A DNA stretch of 64,000 nt from an uncultured Acidimicrobiaceae bacterium. GTDB taxonomy: Bacteria; Actinomycetota; Acidimicrobiia; Spongiisociales; UBA5794. The notes beneath the pieces were generated by a model. It saw nothing but the letters and a program-made list of their open reading frames with translations, did not search any database and had not been told where the DNA came from. Shown here one piece after another: positions 24,995 through 34,285 of the stretch. Within the stretch, counting starts at the first letter, position 1. Each line of letters opens with the position of its first letter. Both the position numbers and the translations under genes were made by a program. The stretch covers positions 62,001 through 126,000 of the forward strand of contig CAMYMC010000008.1 in NCBI GenBank assembly GCA_947259365.1, read 5' to 3'.

Positions 24995-26136
24995 CACACA
25001 ACGCGAGAACCCATCGGCGGCAGTCCGGCGTGCCCGGTCCGGGCTTCGTCGCCGCGCTCGTCGTGACGGTCCTGCTGACGGTCACGGTCACCGTCGTCGC
25101 CAACACGACACCGGCAGCGGCGTCGATCTCGTGCGGTGCCGGCACCGTCAACGCCGGCTCCTCGAAGGTGATCGGGGTGAGCGGCTCCAGCACCGAGAAC
25201 GTGTTCCTCCTCATCGTCGGCGTGAGCGGCAACATCTCGGCCTCCCCGAACGGGCCCTTCGCCCACGTCGCCGGATCCTGGTCCGACTCGATTTCCGTGA
25301 GTGCATCCCTCGATGCGGCAGGGACCGGCACGGTGACCGTCAGCGAGAACGGGGCCTCCGGTGAGATCGACCGGTGTGCGATCTCGGTGACGATCAACCC
25401 GACGACGACCACCACGACGACGACCACCACCACGACGACCCGGCCCCCGACGACGACCACCACCACGACCACGACCACCACGACCCTCCCCCCCACCACG
25501 ACGACCACGTCAACGACGACCACATCGACGACGACCACCACCACCCTGCCCCCCACGACGACGACCACGTCGACGACGACGACCACCGCCGCCCCGGTCC
25601 CGGTGACGTCGACGACCGTCGCGGCGCTGCCCCCGCAGGGCGGGAGCGACAGCGGGTTCCTCGGGGAGAACTGGCCGTGGCTGGCCGGTGTCGCCGGCGC
25701 CCTCGCTCTCGGAGCCTTCGTCGTCGCGATGATGCGCAGACGCGCCTACGGCCCCGTGGCCGCCCGGGCGGCGGTGGCGGGTGCCGGCCGGCGCCGGACG
25801 AAGAGGAGCGGTCCCCGGATCAAGGGCCCGACGCTGCGGCAGCGGGTACGGCGGACGAGCCTCGGCCGCAACATCTCCCGTCGCAGCCAGACGCCGAAGG
25901 TGCGCCGGGCCTCGCCGCTGCGAAGGGCGAGAACGCGGCCGGCCCGCCCGGGCGACGACAAGCCGTCGCTGCTGAGCCGGCTCTTCGGCGCGGCGCTCTT
26001 CGACCGTCTCCGCTACTCGGGGTTTGGTGAGTCGATCCGGGCCCGCTCCTCTGCGCGCAGGGTGCGCTCTAGCATCGACACGCGGCGGGGGTCGGTCACC
26101 GCGAAGAAGCCCCCCAAGCTCAAACGGCGGCGCTGA
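24985..26136 (+). CDS. Exported Thr-rich surface protein with basic cytoplasmic tail
   Basis: A 383-residue protein not assigned to a family. Layout: signal peptide or anchor (about 20-46), a small beta-rich outer domain (48-138) with Cys50 and Cys131 that could pair, a Thr/Pro stalk (140-201) made mostly of ACC and ACG codons, one membrane helix (about 229-250), and a long Arg/Lys-rich tail (251-383). Thr stalks are commonly O-mannosylated in Actinobacteria (established for other proteins; inferred here). No LPxTG sorting signal is present. The basic tail could contact DNA, ribosomes or lipids. The start codon and leader lie in repeat copy 2. The gene stops one base before the convergent DLH-type gene. 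Confidence 0.8.
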   Translation: MTSAHNARTHRRQSGVPGPGFVAALVVTVLLTVTVTVVANTTPAAASISCGAGTVNAGSSKVIGVSGSSTENVFLLIVGVSGNISASPNGPFAHVAGSWSDSISVSASLDAAGTGTVTVSENGASGEIDRCAISVTINPTTTTTTTTTTTTTRPPTTTTTTTTTTTTLPPTTTTTSTTTTSTTTTTTLPPTTTTTSTTTTTAAPVPVTSTTVAALPPQGGSDSGFLGENWPWLAGVAGALALGAFVVAMMRRRAYGPVAARAAVAGAGRRRTKRSGPRIKGPTLRQRVRRTSLGRNISRRSQTPKVRRASPLRRARTRPARPGDDKPSLLSRLFGAALFDRLRYSGFGESIRARSSARRVRSSIDTRRGSVTAKKPPKLKRRR

Positions 26137-26137
26137 G

Positions 26138-26854
26138 CTACTCCGGGCCCTCCGGGAGCTCCTTGAGGAAGAACTCGGTCATACGCTCCAGCGCGTCCGC
26201 CGCTGCTCCCGGGGCGTAGCCATCCGCGGAGTCGTCGAGGAAGTCGTGGCCGACGCCTTCGTAGATGACGAACTCGCCGTGGGGAGCGACAGCCCGGTAC
26301 GCAAGCACATCGTCGACCGGCACCACGTCGTCGTCCCGGCCGTAGATGCCGAGCAGCGGCACCGCGACGGGCACGCCTGCCGCCAGCGGGGAATACGCGA
26401 GACAGATGGCGGCGCCGGCTCCGTCACGGACGGCGCGGAGGGCGTGAGGGCCGCCGGCTCCGAGCCCGAGGACGCCGAAGCCGTACTCGGCGCTCGACCA
26501 GAACCCGGCGGGGTTGGTGACGAACGACGCAACGATCTCGATGTCGCCGCTCACCCGCTCGTCGCCGAGGGCACCGTGCGCTGATTCTGCCGCCTCTCTG
26601 TCGGCGCTGCGGGCGGGCCTCTCCCCGTCGTAGACGTCGGGCGCGATCGCCGCCAGCCCCCGGCGCGCCAGGCGGCGACACAGGTCCTTGACCGCGGGGG
26701 TGACACCCCACACCGGAGCAGCGACGATCACGGTGGGCCACTCCCCGGCCAGGTCGGGCCGAGCCAGGTATGCAGTGCGGATCACCGGGCCGACAGACAC
26801 ACTCGTCGTCCCATACAAGATGGGCACCTTGCCCTCGCCCTTGAGGACGCTCAC
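26138..26854 (-). CDS. Dienelactone hydrolase-like protein lacking the nucleophile
   Basis: Alpha/beta-hydrolase of the dienelactone hydrolase family, 238 residues from GTG 26854 in a GTGA overlap with birA. The fold is supported by WPTVIVAAPVWGVTPAVKDL, the acid turn LLGIYGRDDDVVPVDD and the histidine turn IYEGVGHDFLDDSADGYA. In active enzymes the elbow reads GFCxGG. Here it is VLGLGAGGPHAL, with Gly where Cys or Ser should be. The Asp and His remain. It may be catalytically inactive or use another mechanism. Confidence 0.8.
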   Translation of the reverse strand: MSVLKGEGKVPILYGTTSVSVGPVIRTAYLARPDLAGEWPTVIVAAPVWGVTPAVKDLCRRLARRGLAAIAPDVYDGERPARSADREAAESAHGALGDERVSGDIEIVASFVTNPAGFWSSAEYGFGVLGLGAGGPHALRAVRDGAGAAICLAYSPLAAGVPVAVPLLGIYGRDDDVVPVDDVLAYRAVAPHGEFVIYEGVGHDFLDDSADGYAPGAAADALERMTEFFLKELPEGPE

Positions 26855-27585
26855 TGCTCCTCGCTCTCCCGGAATCGGCGGTCGGGCGGAAGCGTAGCCG
26901 GGCGCACCAACCGCACTTCTCCGGCGTGGAGCACCTGTTCTCCCGCAACGGTGTCGACGATGAGCCCGCCGTCGCTGTCGATCCCGACGGCGGTGCCGGC
27001 GCCGGCCGGCTCCCACGTCACGTCGCGTCCGATGGTGATGCACGCCTCCACGTACGCGTCGCGGTCCCAATCACCGCCGGCCACCGATGCGGCAAGCCAG
27101 CGATCGACCCAGGCGCGCGCCAGCGCAGATGGCATCCCGGGCCCGGGGTCTGCATCGAGGAGGGCTGCGGCCCCTTCGGGAGGATCCGGCCACCACAGGT
27201 TGACCCCACAGCCGATCACGAGGACGGGTTCGGATCGCTCGACGAGGATTCCTCCCACCTTTCCGTCCTCGGTCATGAGGTCGTTGGGCCACTTGAGCCC
27301 CACCTCGACACCGCAGACCTCCTCGATGGCCTCACGGGCGGCGAGGCCCACCACGAGGGGGGCGATCGAGAGGCGTTCCAGGGACGCCGGCTCCTCCATG
27401 GCGAGCGACGAGTACATCGCCCGCGGCGCCGGCCACCACGTGTGACCGAACCGGCCCCGCCCCTTCTCCTGGCGCTCGGCGACGATGAGGAGGGGGCTTT
27501 CGCCACTCTCGAGGAACGCACGGCGCGCCTGGTCCTGGGTCGACGTGACGAGGCCGACCTCGACCATCGCGTAAGGTGTAGCCAT
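26851..27585 (-). CDS. birA: Biotin--[acetyl-CoA-carboxylase] ligase
   Basis: Attaches biotin to the carrier-domain lysine of biotin-dependent carboxylases. The 244-residue enzyme is the monofunctional type without the N-terminal DNA-binding domain, so it should not act as a repressor. Signatures: the biotinyl-AMP loop GRGRFGHTWW, the catalytic VGLKWPNDLMTEDGKVGGIL and GCGVNLWW. It is divergent from the carboxylase beta-subunit gene (69 bases apart), and its obvious substrate is the biotin domain encoded at the end of the alpha subunit at 29247-31007. Confidence 0.95.
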   Translation of the reverse strand: MATPYAMVEVGLVTSTQDQARRAFLESGESPLLIVAERQEKGRGRFGHTWWPAPRAMYSSLAMEEPASLERLSIAPLVVGLAAREAIEEVCGVEVGLKWPNDLMTEDGKVGGILVERSEPVLVIGCGVNLWWPDPPEGAAALLDADPGPGMPSALARAWVDRWLAASVAGGDWDRDAYVEACITIGRDVTWEPAGAGTAVGIDSDGGLIVDTVAGEQVLHAGEVRLVRPATLPPDRRFRESEEQ

Positions 27586-27654
27586 CTCGCACCGCCGTGA
27601 GTCAAAGAACCGAATCCCGTACAGCCGCCGGCGAGCCTACCCGGGGGGTCGGGC

Positions 27655-29205
27655 GTGAGCACCGACGAGCGGATCAAACATCTCAGGAAGCTGCGTGAGG
27701 AGGCGCTGCGCCCCGGCAACCAGCGCGCGGTCGACCGCCAGCACGACATGGGCAAGCTCACTGCCCGGGAGCGCATCGAGCTGCTCCTCGACAAGGCATC
27801 GTTCCAGGAGCTCGACCTCTTCGCCCGACACCAGGCCAAGGGCTTCGGGATCGAAGACAAGCGCCCGTTCGGGGACGCCGTCGTCACCGGGTGGGGCACG
27901 GTCGACGGACGGACCGTGTTCATCTTCGCCGAGGACTTCACCGAGTTCGGCGGCAGCCTCGGCGAGGTCGTCGCCGACAAGATCACGAAGGTCATGGACC
28001 TCGCCATGGAGACCGGAGCCCCCGTCGTGGCCCTCAAGGACTCAGGCGGGGCCCGCATCCAGGAGGGAGTCGTGTCCCTCGACGGATACGGCCGCATCTT
28101 CGAGCGGAACGTGAGGGCGTCGGGCGTCGTCCCTCAGGTCTCCGTCATCATGGGCCCATGCGCCGGCGGCGCGGTGTACTCGCCCGCCATCACCGATTTC
28201 GTCTACCAGGTCGAGGGCACGTCCCATCTCTTCATCACCGGGCCCGACGTCATCAAGGCCGTGACGGGTGAGGAGGTCTCGTTCGAGGAACTCGGCGGCG
28301 CCCATGCCCACGCCGCCAACTCGGGCGTCACCCATTTCGTGGCTACGACCGGCCGCGAGGCCCTCGAGGAGGTGCGGTACCTGCTCTCGTTCCTCCCCTC
28401 CAACAACATGGAGGTGCCCCCATACTTCACTCCGCTCGATCGCGCCGACCGGATGGACGAGGAACTCACCTCGATCATCCCCGATTCGCCCAACCAGCCG
28501 TACGACATGGTCCACCTCGTCGAGCACGTCGTCGACGACGCCGAGTTCTATCAAGCGCACGAGCACTTCGCCCAGAACATCGTCGTCGGGTTCGCCAGGC
28601 TCGACGGGTACACGATCGGCGTGATCGGCAACCAGCCGTCTGTGCTCGCCGGCACCCTCGACATCGATGCCTCGACGAAGGGAGCCCGGTTCATCCGCTT
28701 CTGCGACGCCTTCAACATCCCCATCGTGTCGTTCGTCGACGTGCCCGGGTTCATGCCGGGGGTCGACCAGGAGCACAGCGGCATCATCCGCCACGGCGCC
28801 AAGCTCCTCTACGCCTATGCCGAGGCCACCGTTCCCAAGCTCACCGTCATCACCCGCAAGGCGTACGGCGGCGCCTACGTGGTCATGAACTCCCGGGCGC
28901 TGCGCGCCGACGTCGTCTTCGCCTGGCCCACCGCCGAGATCGCCGTCATGGGCGCCCAGGGGGCCGTCAACGTCATCCACCGACGAGAGATCGCCGACGC
29001 GGACGACCCCGAGGAGCGGCGCCGGGAGCTCATCACCGAGTACGAGGAGCGCTTCAACAACCCCTACCTCGCCGCGGAGCGAGGCCTCGTCGACGAGATC
29101 ATCCAGCCCCGGGAGACGCGCCCGCGACTCATTCGCGCCTTCGACATGCTCCGCAACAAACGGGAGGCCATGCCGCCGCGCAAGCACGGCAACATCCCGC
29201 TGTGA
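27655..29205 (+). CDS. Acyl-CoA carboxylase beta subunit (carboxyltransferase; propionyl-CoA type)
   Basis: Transfers the carboxyl group from biotin to an acyl-CoA, most likely propionyl- or acetyl-CoA. The 516-residue protein has both crotonase-like halves. The oxyanion-hole glycines are visible in KDSGGARIQEGV, IMGPCAGGAVYSP, TRKAYGGAYVVMNS and AVMGAQGAVNVIHRR. It starts at GTG 27655 behind a G-rich upstream stretch. The alpha subunit follows after 41 bases. With methylmalonyl-CoA mutase and a cobalamin adenosyltransferase in the window, propionyl-CoA carboxylase is the favoured assignment, but the substrate cannot be read with certainty. Confidence 0.93.
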   Translation: MSTDERIKHLRKLREEALRPGNQRAVDRQHDMGKLTARERIELLLDKASFQELDLFARHQAKGFGIEDKRPFGDAVVTGWGTVDGRTVFIFAEDFTEFGGSLGEVVADKITKVMDLAMETGAPVVALKDSGGARIQEGVVSLDGYGRIFERNVRASGVVPQVSVIMGPCAGGAVYSPAITDFVYQVEGTSHLFITGPDVIKAVTGEEVSFEELGGAHAHAANSGVTHFVATTGREALEEVRYLLSFLPSNNMEVPPYFTPLDRADRMDEELTSIIPDSPNQPYDMVHLVEHVVDDAEFYQAHEHFAQNIVVGFARLDGYTIGVIGNQPSVLAGTLDIDASTKGARFIRFCDAFNIPIVSFVDVPGFMPGVDQEHSGIIRHGAKLLYAYAEATVPKLTVITRKAYGGAYVVMNSRALRADVVFAWPTAEIAVMGAQGAVNVIHRREIADADDPEERRRELITEYEERFNNPYLAAERGLVDEIIQPRETRPRLIRAFDMLRNKREAMPPRKHGNIPL

Positions 29206-29246
29206 ACGTGGCGACGGGATCGTGAGCGGGACCCGCGATCTCTAGG

Positions 29247-31007
29247 ATGCCGCCCGTGGAGTCCCTCCTCATCACCAATCGCGGCGAGATCGCCATCCGG
29301 GTCATTCGCGCCGCCCGCGAGCTGCGGATGCGGACGATCGCCGTCTACTCGGAGCTCGACCGCGACTCGCTCCATGTCGAGCTCGCCGACGAGGCGTGGA
29401 ACATCGGGCCGGCACCGGCCGCCGAGTCGTACCTGAACATCGAGCGGCTCATCGGGGTCGCCGTCGAGTCGGGGGCCGAGGCGGTGCACCCCGGGTACGG
29501 GTTCCTCGCCGAGAACGCGGGGTTCGCCACCGCGGTCCTCGACGCCGGCCTCGTCTGGGTGGGCCCGCCGCCGGATGCGATCGCAATGATGGGCGACAAG
29601 ATCGCATCCCGTAACGCCGCAGACGCGGCCGGCGTCGCCTCCGTGCCCGGCTCGCTGGAGCCGTTGGGGACCGCCGACGAGGTCGCCGCCTTCGCCACCG
29701 ACCACGGTTACCCCATCGCCATCAAAGCCGCCCACGGCGGCGGGGGCCGAGGCCTGAAGGTCGTGCACGACGCCGGTGATCTCGAGGCGGCGTTCGAGTC
29801 GGCGAAGCGGGAGGCGGACGCCTGGTTCGGGTCCCCGGAGGTCTACGTCGAGCGCTATCTCCAGCGGCCGCGGCACATCGAGGCCCAGATCATCGTCGAC
29901 ACCCATGGCACCGCTGCGTTCCTCGGAGAGCGTGATTGCTCCGTCCAGCGTCGCCACCAGAAGCTCATCGAGGAGACGCCCGCCGTCGGCTTCGCCGACG
30001 AGCAGCGAACCGCCCTGGGCGAGGCCGCGCTCTCGGTCGCTCGCGCCGCCGACTACGTCAACGCCGGCACGGTCGAGTTCCTCCTCGACCAGAGTGGCGA
30101 GTTCTACTTCCTTGAAATGAACACGAGGATCCAGGTCGAGCACACCATCACCGAGATGGTCACCGGCATCGACCTCGTCAAGGAGCAGCTGAGGGTCGCC
30201 GGCGGCGAGCCGCTGTCGTTCACGACGCCGGTCGCAACCCGCGGCCACGCCATCGAGTTCCGCATCAACGCGGAGGACGTGGCCGCCGGCTTCCTCCCCA
30301 ACCCGGGGCGAATCGCCGAGTACCGGGAGCCCGCCGGCTTCGGGGTGAGGGTCGACAGCGGCGTCCGCACCGGTGCGGCGATCTCCCAGTACTACGACAA
30401 TCTCATCGCCAAGCTCGTGATCTGGGGCCGGGACCGCACCGAGGCACTGGAGCGTGGCCAGACGGCCCTCGAGAGCTTCCGCATCGCCGGCGTGGAAACG
30501 ACGATACCGGCCCATCTCCGCATCATCGGCACCGCCGAGTTCCGTGAGGGCAAGCACCACACGAAGTGGCTTGAGGACGAGCTCGACTTCAGCGACATCC
30601 CCAAGGCGACGTCGCCGACGTTGCCGGCGGACGAGGAGCTCGAGGAGCGCTCGATGACCGTCGAGGTCGGGGGCCGCCGTTACGTCGTGCGGTTCTGGTC
30701 GCCGGTGCTCGCCGCCCCTGCGAGCGGCGGGCAGCGGGCGGCTCCCCGCCGCCGGGCACCGAAGCTGGAACGCCAGGCGCCGTCCGCCGAGGGTGCCGGC
30801 GTCATCACGGCGCCGATGCAGGGAACGATCGTCAAGGTCCACAAGCCGGCCGGCTCCTCGGTCGAGGCGGGAGAGGCCGTCGCCGTGCTCGAAGCGATGA
30901 AGATGGAGAACGAGATCAAGGCACCCGTCTCCGGCGAGATCGTGGACCTCAGGGTGCAGCCGGGCGACGCCGTTGCGAGCGGCGCCGTCATCATGATCAT
31001 CCGCTGA
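29247..31007 (+). CDS. Acyl-CoA carboxylase alpha subunit (biotin carboxylase plus BCCP)
   Basis: Carboxylates biotin with ATP and bicarbonate. In 586 residues it has the biotin carboxylase N-terminal domain (LLITNRGEIAIRVIRAA), ATP-grasp domain (AAHGGGGRGLKVV, FLEMNTRIQVEHTITEMVTG), the C-terminal domain (AIEFRINAEDVAAGFLPNPG) and a C-terminal biotinyl domain with the acceptor Lys552 in VLEAMKMENEI. It pairs with the beta subunit just upstream and would be biotinylated by the nearby BirA. ATG at 29247 is used; GTG four codons later is also possible. Confidence 0.95.
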   Translation: MPPVESLLITNRGEIAIRVIRAARELRMRTIAVYSELDRDSLHVELADEAWNIGPAPAAESYLNIERLIGVAVESGAEAVHPGYGFLAENAGFATAVLDAGLVWVGPPPDAIAMMGDKIASRNAADAAGVASVPGSLEPLGTADEVAAFATDHGYPIAIKAAHGGGGRGLKVVHDAGDLEAAFESAKREADAWFGSPEVYVERYLQRPRHIEAQIIVDTHGTAAFLGERDCSVQRRHQKLIEETPAVGFADEQRTALGEAALSVARAADYVNAGTVEFLLDQSGEFYFLEMNTRIQVEHTITEMVTGIDLVKEQLRVAGGEPLSFTTPVATRGHAIEFRINAEDVAAGFLPNPGRIAEYREPAGFGVRVDSGVRTGAAISQYYDNLIAKLVIWGRDRTEALERGQTALESFRIAGVETTIPAHLRIIGTAEFREGKHHTKWLEDELDFSDIPKATSPTLPADEELEERSMTVEVGGRRYVVRFWSPVLAAPASGGQRAAPRRRAPKLERQAPSAEGAGVITAPMQGTIVKVHKPAGSSVEAGEAVAVLEAMKMENEIKAPVSGEIVDLRVQPGDAVASGAVIMIIR

Positions 31008-31086
31008 CGACCCGGCGCTGTTGCAGACGCGCCGATGTTCGATTGCAGGGGCGCCCTCCTCCAACTACCGCGGGCGCCGCGCCTGG

Positions 31087-31224
31087 TCAGCTCCGTGCCG
31101 AGGCGAGCTTGCGGACCTCGTTCGCGAGCTGTGCCTGGCGCTCTTCGATCTTGGCGAGCTCGCGCACGATCCGATCGAGCCTCTCGACGATGAGCTGGTT
31201 CGTCGGTCGGGTGGCGGCGGCCAT
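31087..31224 (-). CDS. Small coiled-coil-like protein (45 residues)
   Basis: A short gene supported by a near-perfect Shine-Dalgarno (GGGAGGTGA, six bases before ATG at 31224). The product, beginning MAAATRPTNQLIVERL, continues as one charged amphipathic helix (DRIVRELAKIEERQ, LANEVRKLAS) with leucine/isoleucine spacing typical of a coiled coil. No family was recognised. It lies downstream of the flavoprotein reductase on the same strand and convergent with the carboxylase alpha gene. It might be a small accessory subunit of a neighbouring enzyme. Confidence 0.65.
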   Translation of the reverse strand: MAAATRPTNQLIVERLDRIVRELAKIEERQAQLANEVRKLASARS

Positions 31225-31294
31225 TGGTCACCTCCCTTCGCGGCGTCGGCACGCCCAAGGTCTTCACCGCCCTGAGCGGCGTTTCCCCGAGGCG

Positions 31295-32662
31295 TCACTC
31301 CGCGGCTTCGCTGATGCTCTCCGTGAGTGAGGGATGGACCATGAGCGTCTCCACGAGCATCTCGACGTGAAGCCTGGCGGTGACGGCGAGCGCGATCGGG
31401 GCGATGAGCTCGGAGGCGTGATGTCCCACGACGGTACCGCCGAGCACGATCCGCGTCGCCGGGTCTGAGATCACTTTGGCGAACCCGAGCGGGTTCCCCT
31501 GGATGAGGGCGCGCGGGTTGGCGGCGAAGGGGACCTTGGTGATCCGGACCTTGCGCCCCTCGGCGGCTGCGTCGACCTCCTCGAGGCCCACCGATGCGAT
31601 CTCCGGCTCGGTGAAGATCGCCTGGGTGACCTTTCGATAGTCGAGCGGCTCCACGTCGTGGCCGGTGACGTGGCGGGCGATCTTGCGGCCCTGCATCGCC
31701 GCCACCGACGACAGCGGGAGCTGACCGGTGACGTCCCCGGCCGCGTAGATGTGCGAAACAGCGGTGCGCTGATACTCGTCGACGGGGAGGTGGCCGGACC
31801 CCGTCACGTCGATACCGGCGGCGTCGAGCCCGAGGTCCTCGGTGTTGGGCACCGAGCCGACCGCGAGGAGGCAGTGCGAGCCGCGCACGGTGCGCCCGTC
31901 CTCGGTCGTGACGGACACGCCGTCACCGTCGATCTCCGCAGCCGCCGCCCTGGACCCCTTGAGGAGCGTCACGCCGCGGGCGATGAAGTCCTCCTCGAGA
32001 ACGGTGGCCACCTCGGCGTCGCGATGCGGGAGCACGTGGTGCCTGCTGACGAGCAGCGTGACGTCGGCGCCGAGGCTCGAGAAGATGTGCACCATCTCGA
32101 CCCCGGAGACGCCGGAACCGACGATGACGAGACGTTCGGGGAGCTCGGCGAGGTGGTAGGCATGGCGGGTCGTCAGAATCCGCTCTCCATCGACGTTCGC
32201 CCACTCGGGTACGAAGGGCCGGCTCCCGGTCGCCACGAGCGCGGCGTCGAACTCGATCGTCACCGTGCCGTCCCCGGTCGCCGCCTCGGCGCGATGGGGC
32301 CCGACGAAACGGGCGCGCCCGTGCACGATGTCCACCCCCTGGGACTCGAGCATGTCGACGATGCCCCTGCCCAGCGTCCCGGTGATCCCGTCGAGATGTT
32401 CCCCCAGCCGCTTCATGTCGATCGACACGTCGCCCGGCTCGGTCACCCCCAGGCGGGAGGCGCCGCGGATCGCGGCGAGTCGCATCGAGCTGGCGGCCAT
32501 CGCCTTCGACGGGATGCAGTCCCAGAGATGAGCGGCACCGCCGACGATCGTGTCCTCGACGACGGTGACCTCCGCGCCCAGGGTCGCAGCCGCGGTCGCG
32601 GCGGCATTGCCGGCAGGGCCGCCGCCGATGATGAGGAGGCGGAGTGGGTGGTCTTGGGACAT
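31295..32662 (-). CDS. LpdA-type flavoprotein NAD(P)H dehydrogenase
   Basis: A pyridine nucleotide-disulphide oxidoreductase fold of about 455 residues: FAD loop LLIIGGGPAGNAAATAAA, NAD(P) loop LVIVGSGVSGVEMVHIFSSLG, FAD-binding HIYAAGDVTGQLPL and C-terminal HPSLTESISEAAE. The usual redox pair GGTCLxxGCIPSK is replaced by GGAAHLWDCIPSK, so only one Cys remains. True lipoamide reduction is therefore unlikely, as in the mycobacterial LpdA-type quinone reductase (from memory). A second, complete Lpd is encoded at 51130-52500. GTG at 32695, in a GTGA overlap with the mutase gene, is an alternative start. Confidence 0.85.
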   Translation of the reverse strand: MSQDHPLRLLIIGGGPAGNAAATAAATLGAEVTVVEDTIVGGAAHLWDCIPSKAMAASSMRLAAIRGASRLGVTEPGDVSIDMKRLGEHLDGITGTLGRGIVDMLESQGVDIVHGRARFVGPHRAEAATGDGTVTIEFDAALVATGSRPFVPEWANVDGERILTTRHAYHLAELPERLVIVGSGVSGVEMVHIFSSLGADVTLLVSRHHVLPHRDAEVATVLEEDFIARGVTLLKGSRAAAAEIDGDGVSVTTEDGRTVRGSHCLLAVGSVPNTEDLGLDAAGIDVTGSGHLPVDEYQRTAVSHIYAAGDVTGQLPLSSVAAMQGRKIARHVTGHDVEPLDYRKVTQAIFTEPEIASVGLEEVDAAAEGRKVRITKVPFAANPRALIQGNPLGFAKVISDPATRIVLGGTVVGHHASELIAPIALAVTARLHVEMLVETLMVHPSLTESISEAAE

Positions 32663-32691
32663 CCCGGCCAGGTTAGGCGAGCGGCGGCTCG

Positions 32692-34257
32692 TCACCGATG
32701 GGTGCCGAAGACCTCTCTCAGGACGCCGGAGACCTCGCCCACGGTGGCCAGCGAACGCAGCGCCTCCTTCATCGGGTCGAGGAGGTTGCCGCTGCCTCGG
32801 GCTGCGTCGCGCACGTCGTCGAGCGCGGCCGACACGGCCGCATCGTCACGACGCGACCGCAGCGCCTCGAGCCCCGCCCGCTGCTCGGCCTCGACCCGGG
32901 GATCGAGCGTCATCCCCGGTGAGGCGGTGTCTCCTGCGACCACGAAGTCGTTCACCCCGACGACGACCCGACTGCGATCCTCGACGTCGGTGGCGTGGCG
33001 GTACGCCGAGTCCTCGATCTCCCGCTGGGGGAAGGCCTCCTCGATGGCGCGCACCGCACCCCCCATCTCGTCGATGCGCCCGATGAGCTCGAGGGCCTCC
33101 TCCTCAACGGCATCGGTGAGGGATTCCACGAAGTACGACCCGGCGAGGGGATCCACGGTGTCGCCGACGCCGGACTCGAACGCGAGGATCTGCTGGGTTC
33201 TGAGCGCGATCGTCGCCGACTCCTCGGTGGGGAGCCCCAGCGCCTCGTCATACGAGTTCGTGTGCAGCGATTGGGTGCCCCCGAGGACGCCGGCGAGCGC
33301 CTGGATCGTCGTCCGCACGATGTTGTTGGCCGGCTGTTGCGCGGTGAGCGTCGAGCCGGCCGTCTGGGTGTGGAATCGCATCCGCCACGACGCGGGATCC
33401 CTTGCCCCGACCCGCTCCCGCATCAGCCGTGCCCACAGCCGGCGCGCAGCCCGAAACTTCGCAACCTCCTCGAACAGGTGGTTGTGCGCGTTCCAGAAGA
33501 ACGACAGCCGGGGAGCGAACACGTCGACGTCGAGCCCGGCGCCGCGGGCAGCCTCCACGTAGGCGAGGCCGTTGGCGATCGTGAACGCCACCTCTTGTGC
33601 CGCCGTCGCCCCCGCCTCGCGGATGTGATAGCCAGAGATGGAGATCGTGTTCCACTGTGGCAGCTCGCGGGCGCAATACCCGAAGAGGTCCGTCACGAGC
33701 CGCATAGACGGTCCGACCGGGTAGACGTACGTGCCCCTGGCGATGTACTCCTTGAGGATGTCGTTCTGCACCGTGCCCCGCACCCGGTCGGGGGCGACGC
33801 CTTGCTCCTCGGCGATGAGCTGGTAGAGGAGAACGAGGATCGCGGCGGTGGCGTTGATCGTCATCGACGTCGTCACCTCGCCGAGCGGGATGCCGGCGAA
33901 GAGACGCCGCATGTCCTCGAGCGAGTCGACGGCGACGCCGACCTTGCCCACCTCCCCCTCGGCCATGGGAGCGTCGGAGTCGAGACCCATCTGGGTCGGC
34001 AGGTCGAACGCAACCGAGAGCCCCGTCTGGCCGGCATCGAGAAGCGCACGGAACCTCGCGTTCGTCGCCTCGGCGGTGCCGAAACCGGCGTACTGGCGCA
34101 TCGTCCATCGCCGCCCCCGGTACATCGTGGAGTACGGGCCCCTCGTGAACGGGTACTCGCCGGGAACGCCGAGCTGGGTCTCCGCGTCCCAGCCTTCGAG
34201 ATGAGCCGGGGTGTAGACGGGCTCGATCTCGAACCCGCTCGTGGCCTCTCCGTGCAT
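32692..34257 (-). CDS. Methylmalonyl-CoA mutase large subunit (catalytic domain only)
   Basis: Adenosylcobalamin-dependent mutase that interconverts (R)-methylmalonyl-CoA and succinyl-CoA. The 521-residue protein has the TIM barrel with WTMRQYAGF (Tyr56, a residue that marks methylmalonyl-CoA over isobutyryl-CoA mutases), [35 protein letters not shown] and [14 protein letters not shown]. It stops before the B12-binding domain, which must be a separate small subunit encoded outside the window. ATG 34257 is used. It is divergent from the PBP gene and ends in a GTGA overlap at 32692-32695. Confidence 0.9.
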   Translation of the reverse strand: MHGEATSGFEIEPVYTPAHLEGWDAETQLGVPGEYPFTRGPYSTMYRGRRWTMRQYAGFGTAEATNARFRALLDAGQTGLSVAFDLPTQMGLDSDAPMAEGEVGKVGVAVDSLEDMRRLFAGIPLGEVTTSMTINATAAILVLLYQLIAEEQGVAPDRVRGTVQNDILKEYIARGTYVYPVGPSMRLVTDLFGYCARELPQWNTISISGYHIREAGATAAQEVAFTIANGLAYVEAARGAGLDVDVFAPRLSFFWNAHNHLFEEVAKFRAARRLWARLMRERVGARDPASWRMRFHTQTAGSTLTAQQPANNIVRTTIQALAGVLGGTQSLHTNSYDEALGLPTEESATIALRTQQILAFESGVGDTVDPLAGSYFVESLTDAVEEEALELIGRIDEMGGAVRAIEEAFPQREIEDSAYRHATDVEDRSRVVVGVNDFVVAGDTASPGMTLDPRVEAEQRAGLEALRSRRDDAAVSAALDDVRDAARGSGNLLDPMKEALRSLATVGEVSGVLREVFGTHR

Positions 34258-34285
34258 GATCACCACCCAAAATGAACCGGGCTGC

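Noticed and set aside
25400..25600. Tandem-looking ACC/ACG repeats that might suggest a satellite or CRISPR-like array.
   Set aside because: They encode the Thr stalk of the surface protein in frame, and no spacer/repeat structure exists.
29064..31064. Long open frame antisense to the carboxylase alpha subunit.
   Set aside because: Biased codon use in GC-rich DNA keeps antisense frames open. The plus-strand frame has full biotin carboxylase and biotinyl motifs.
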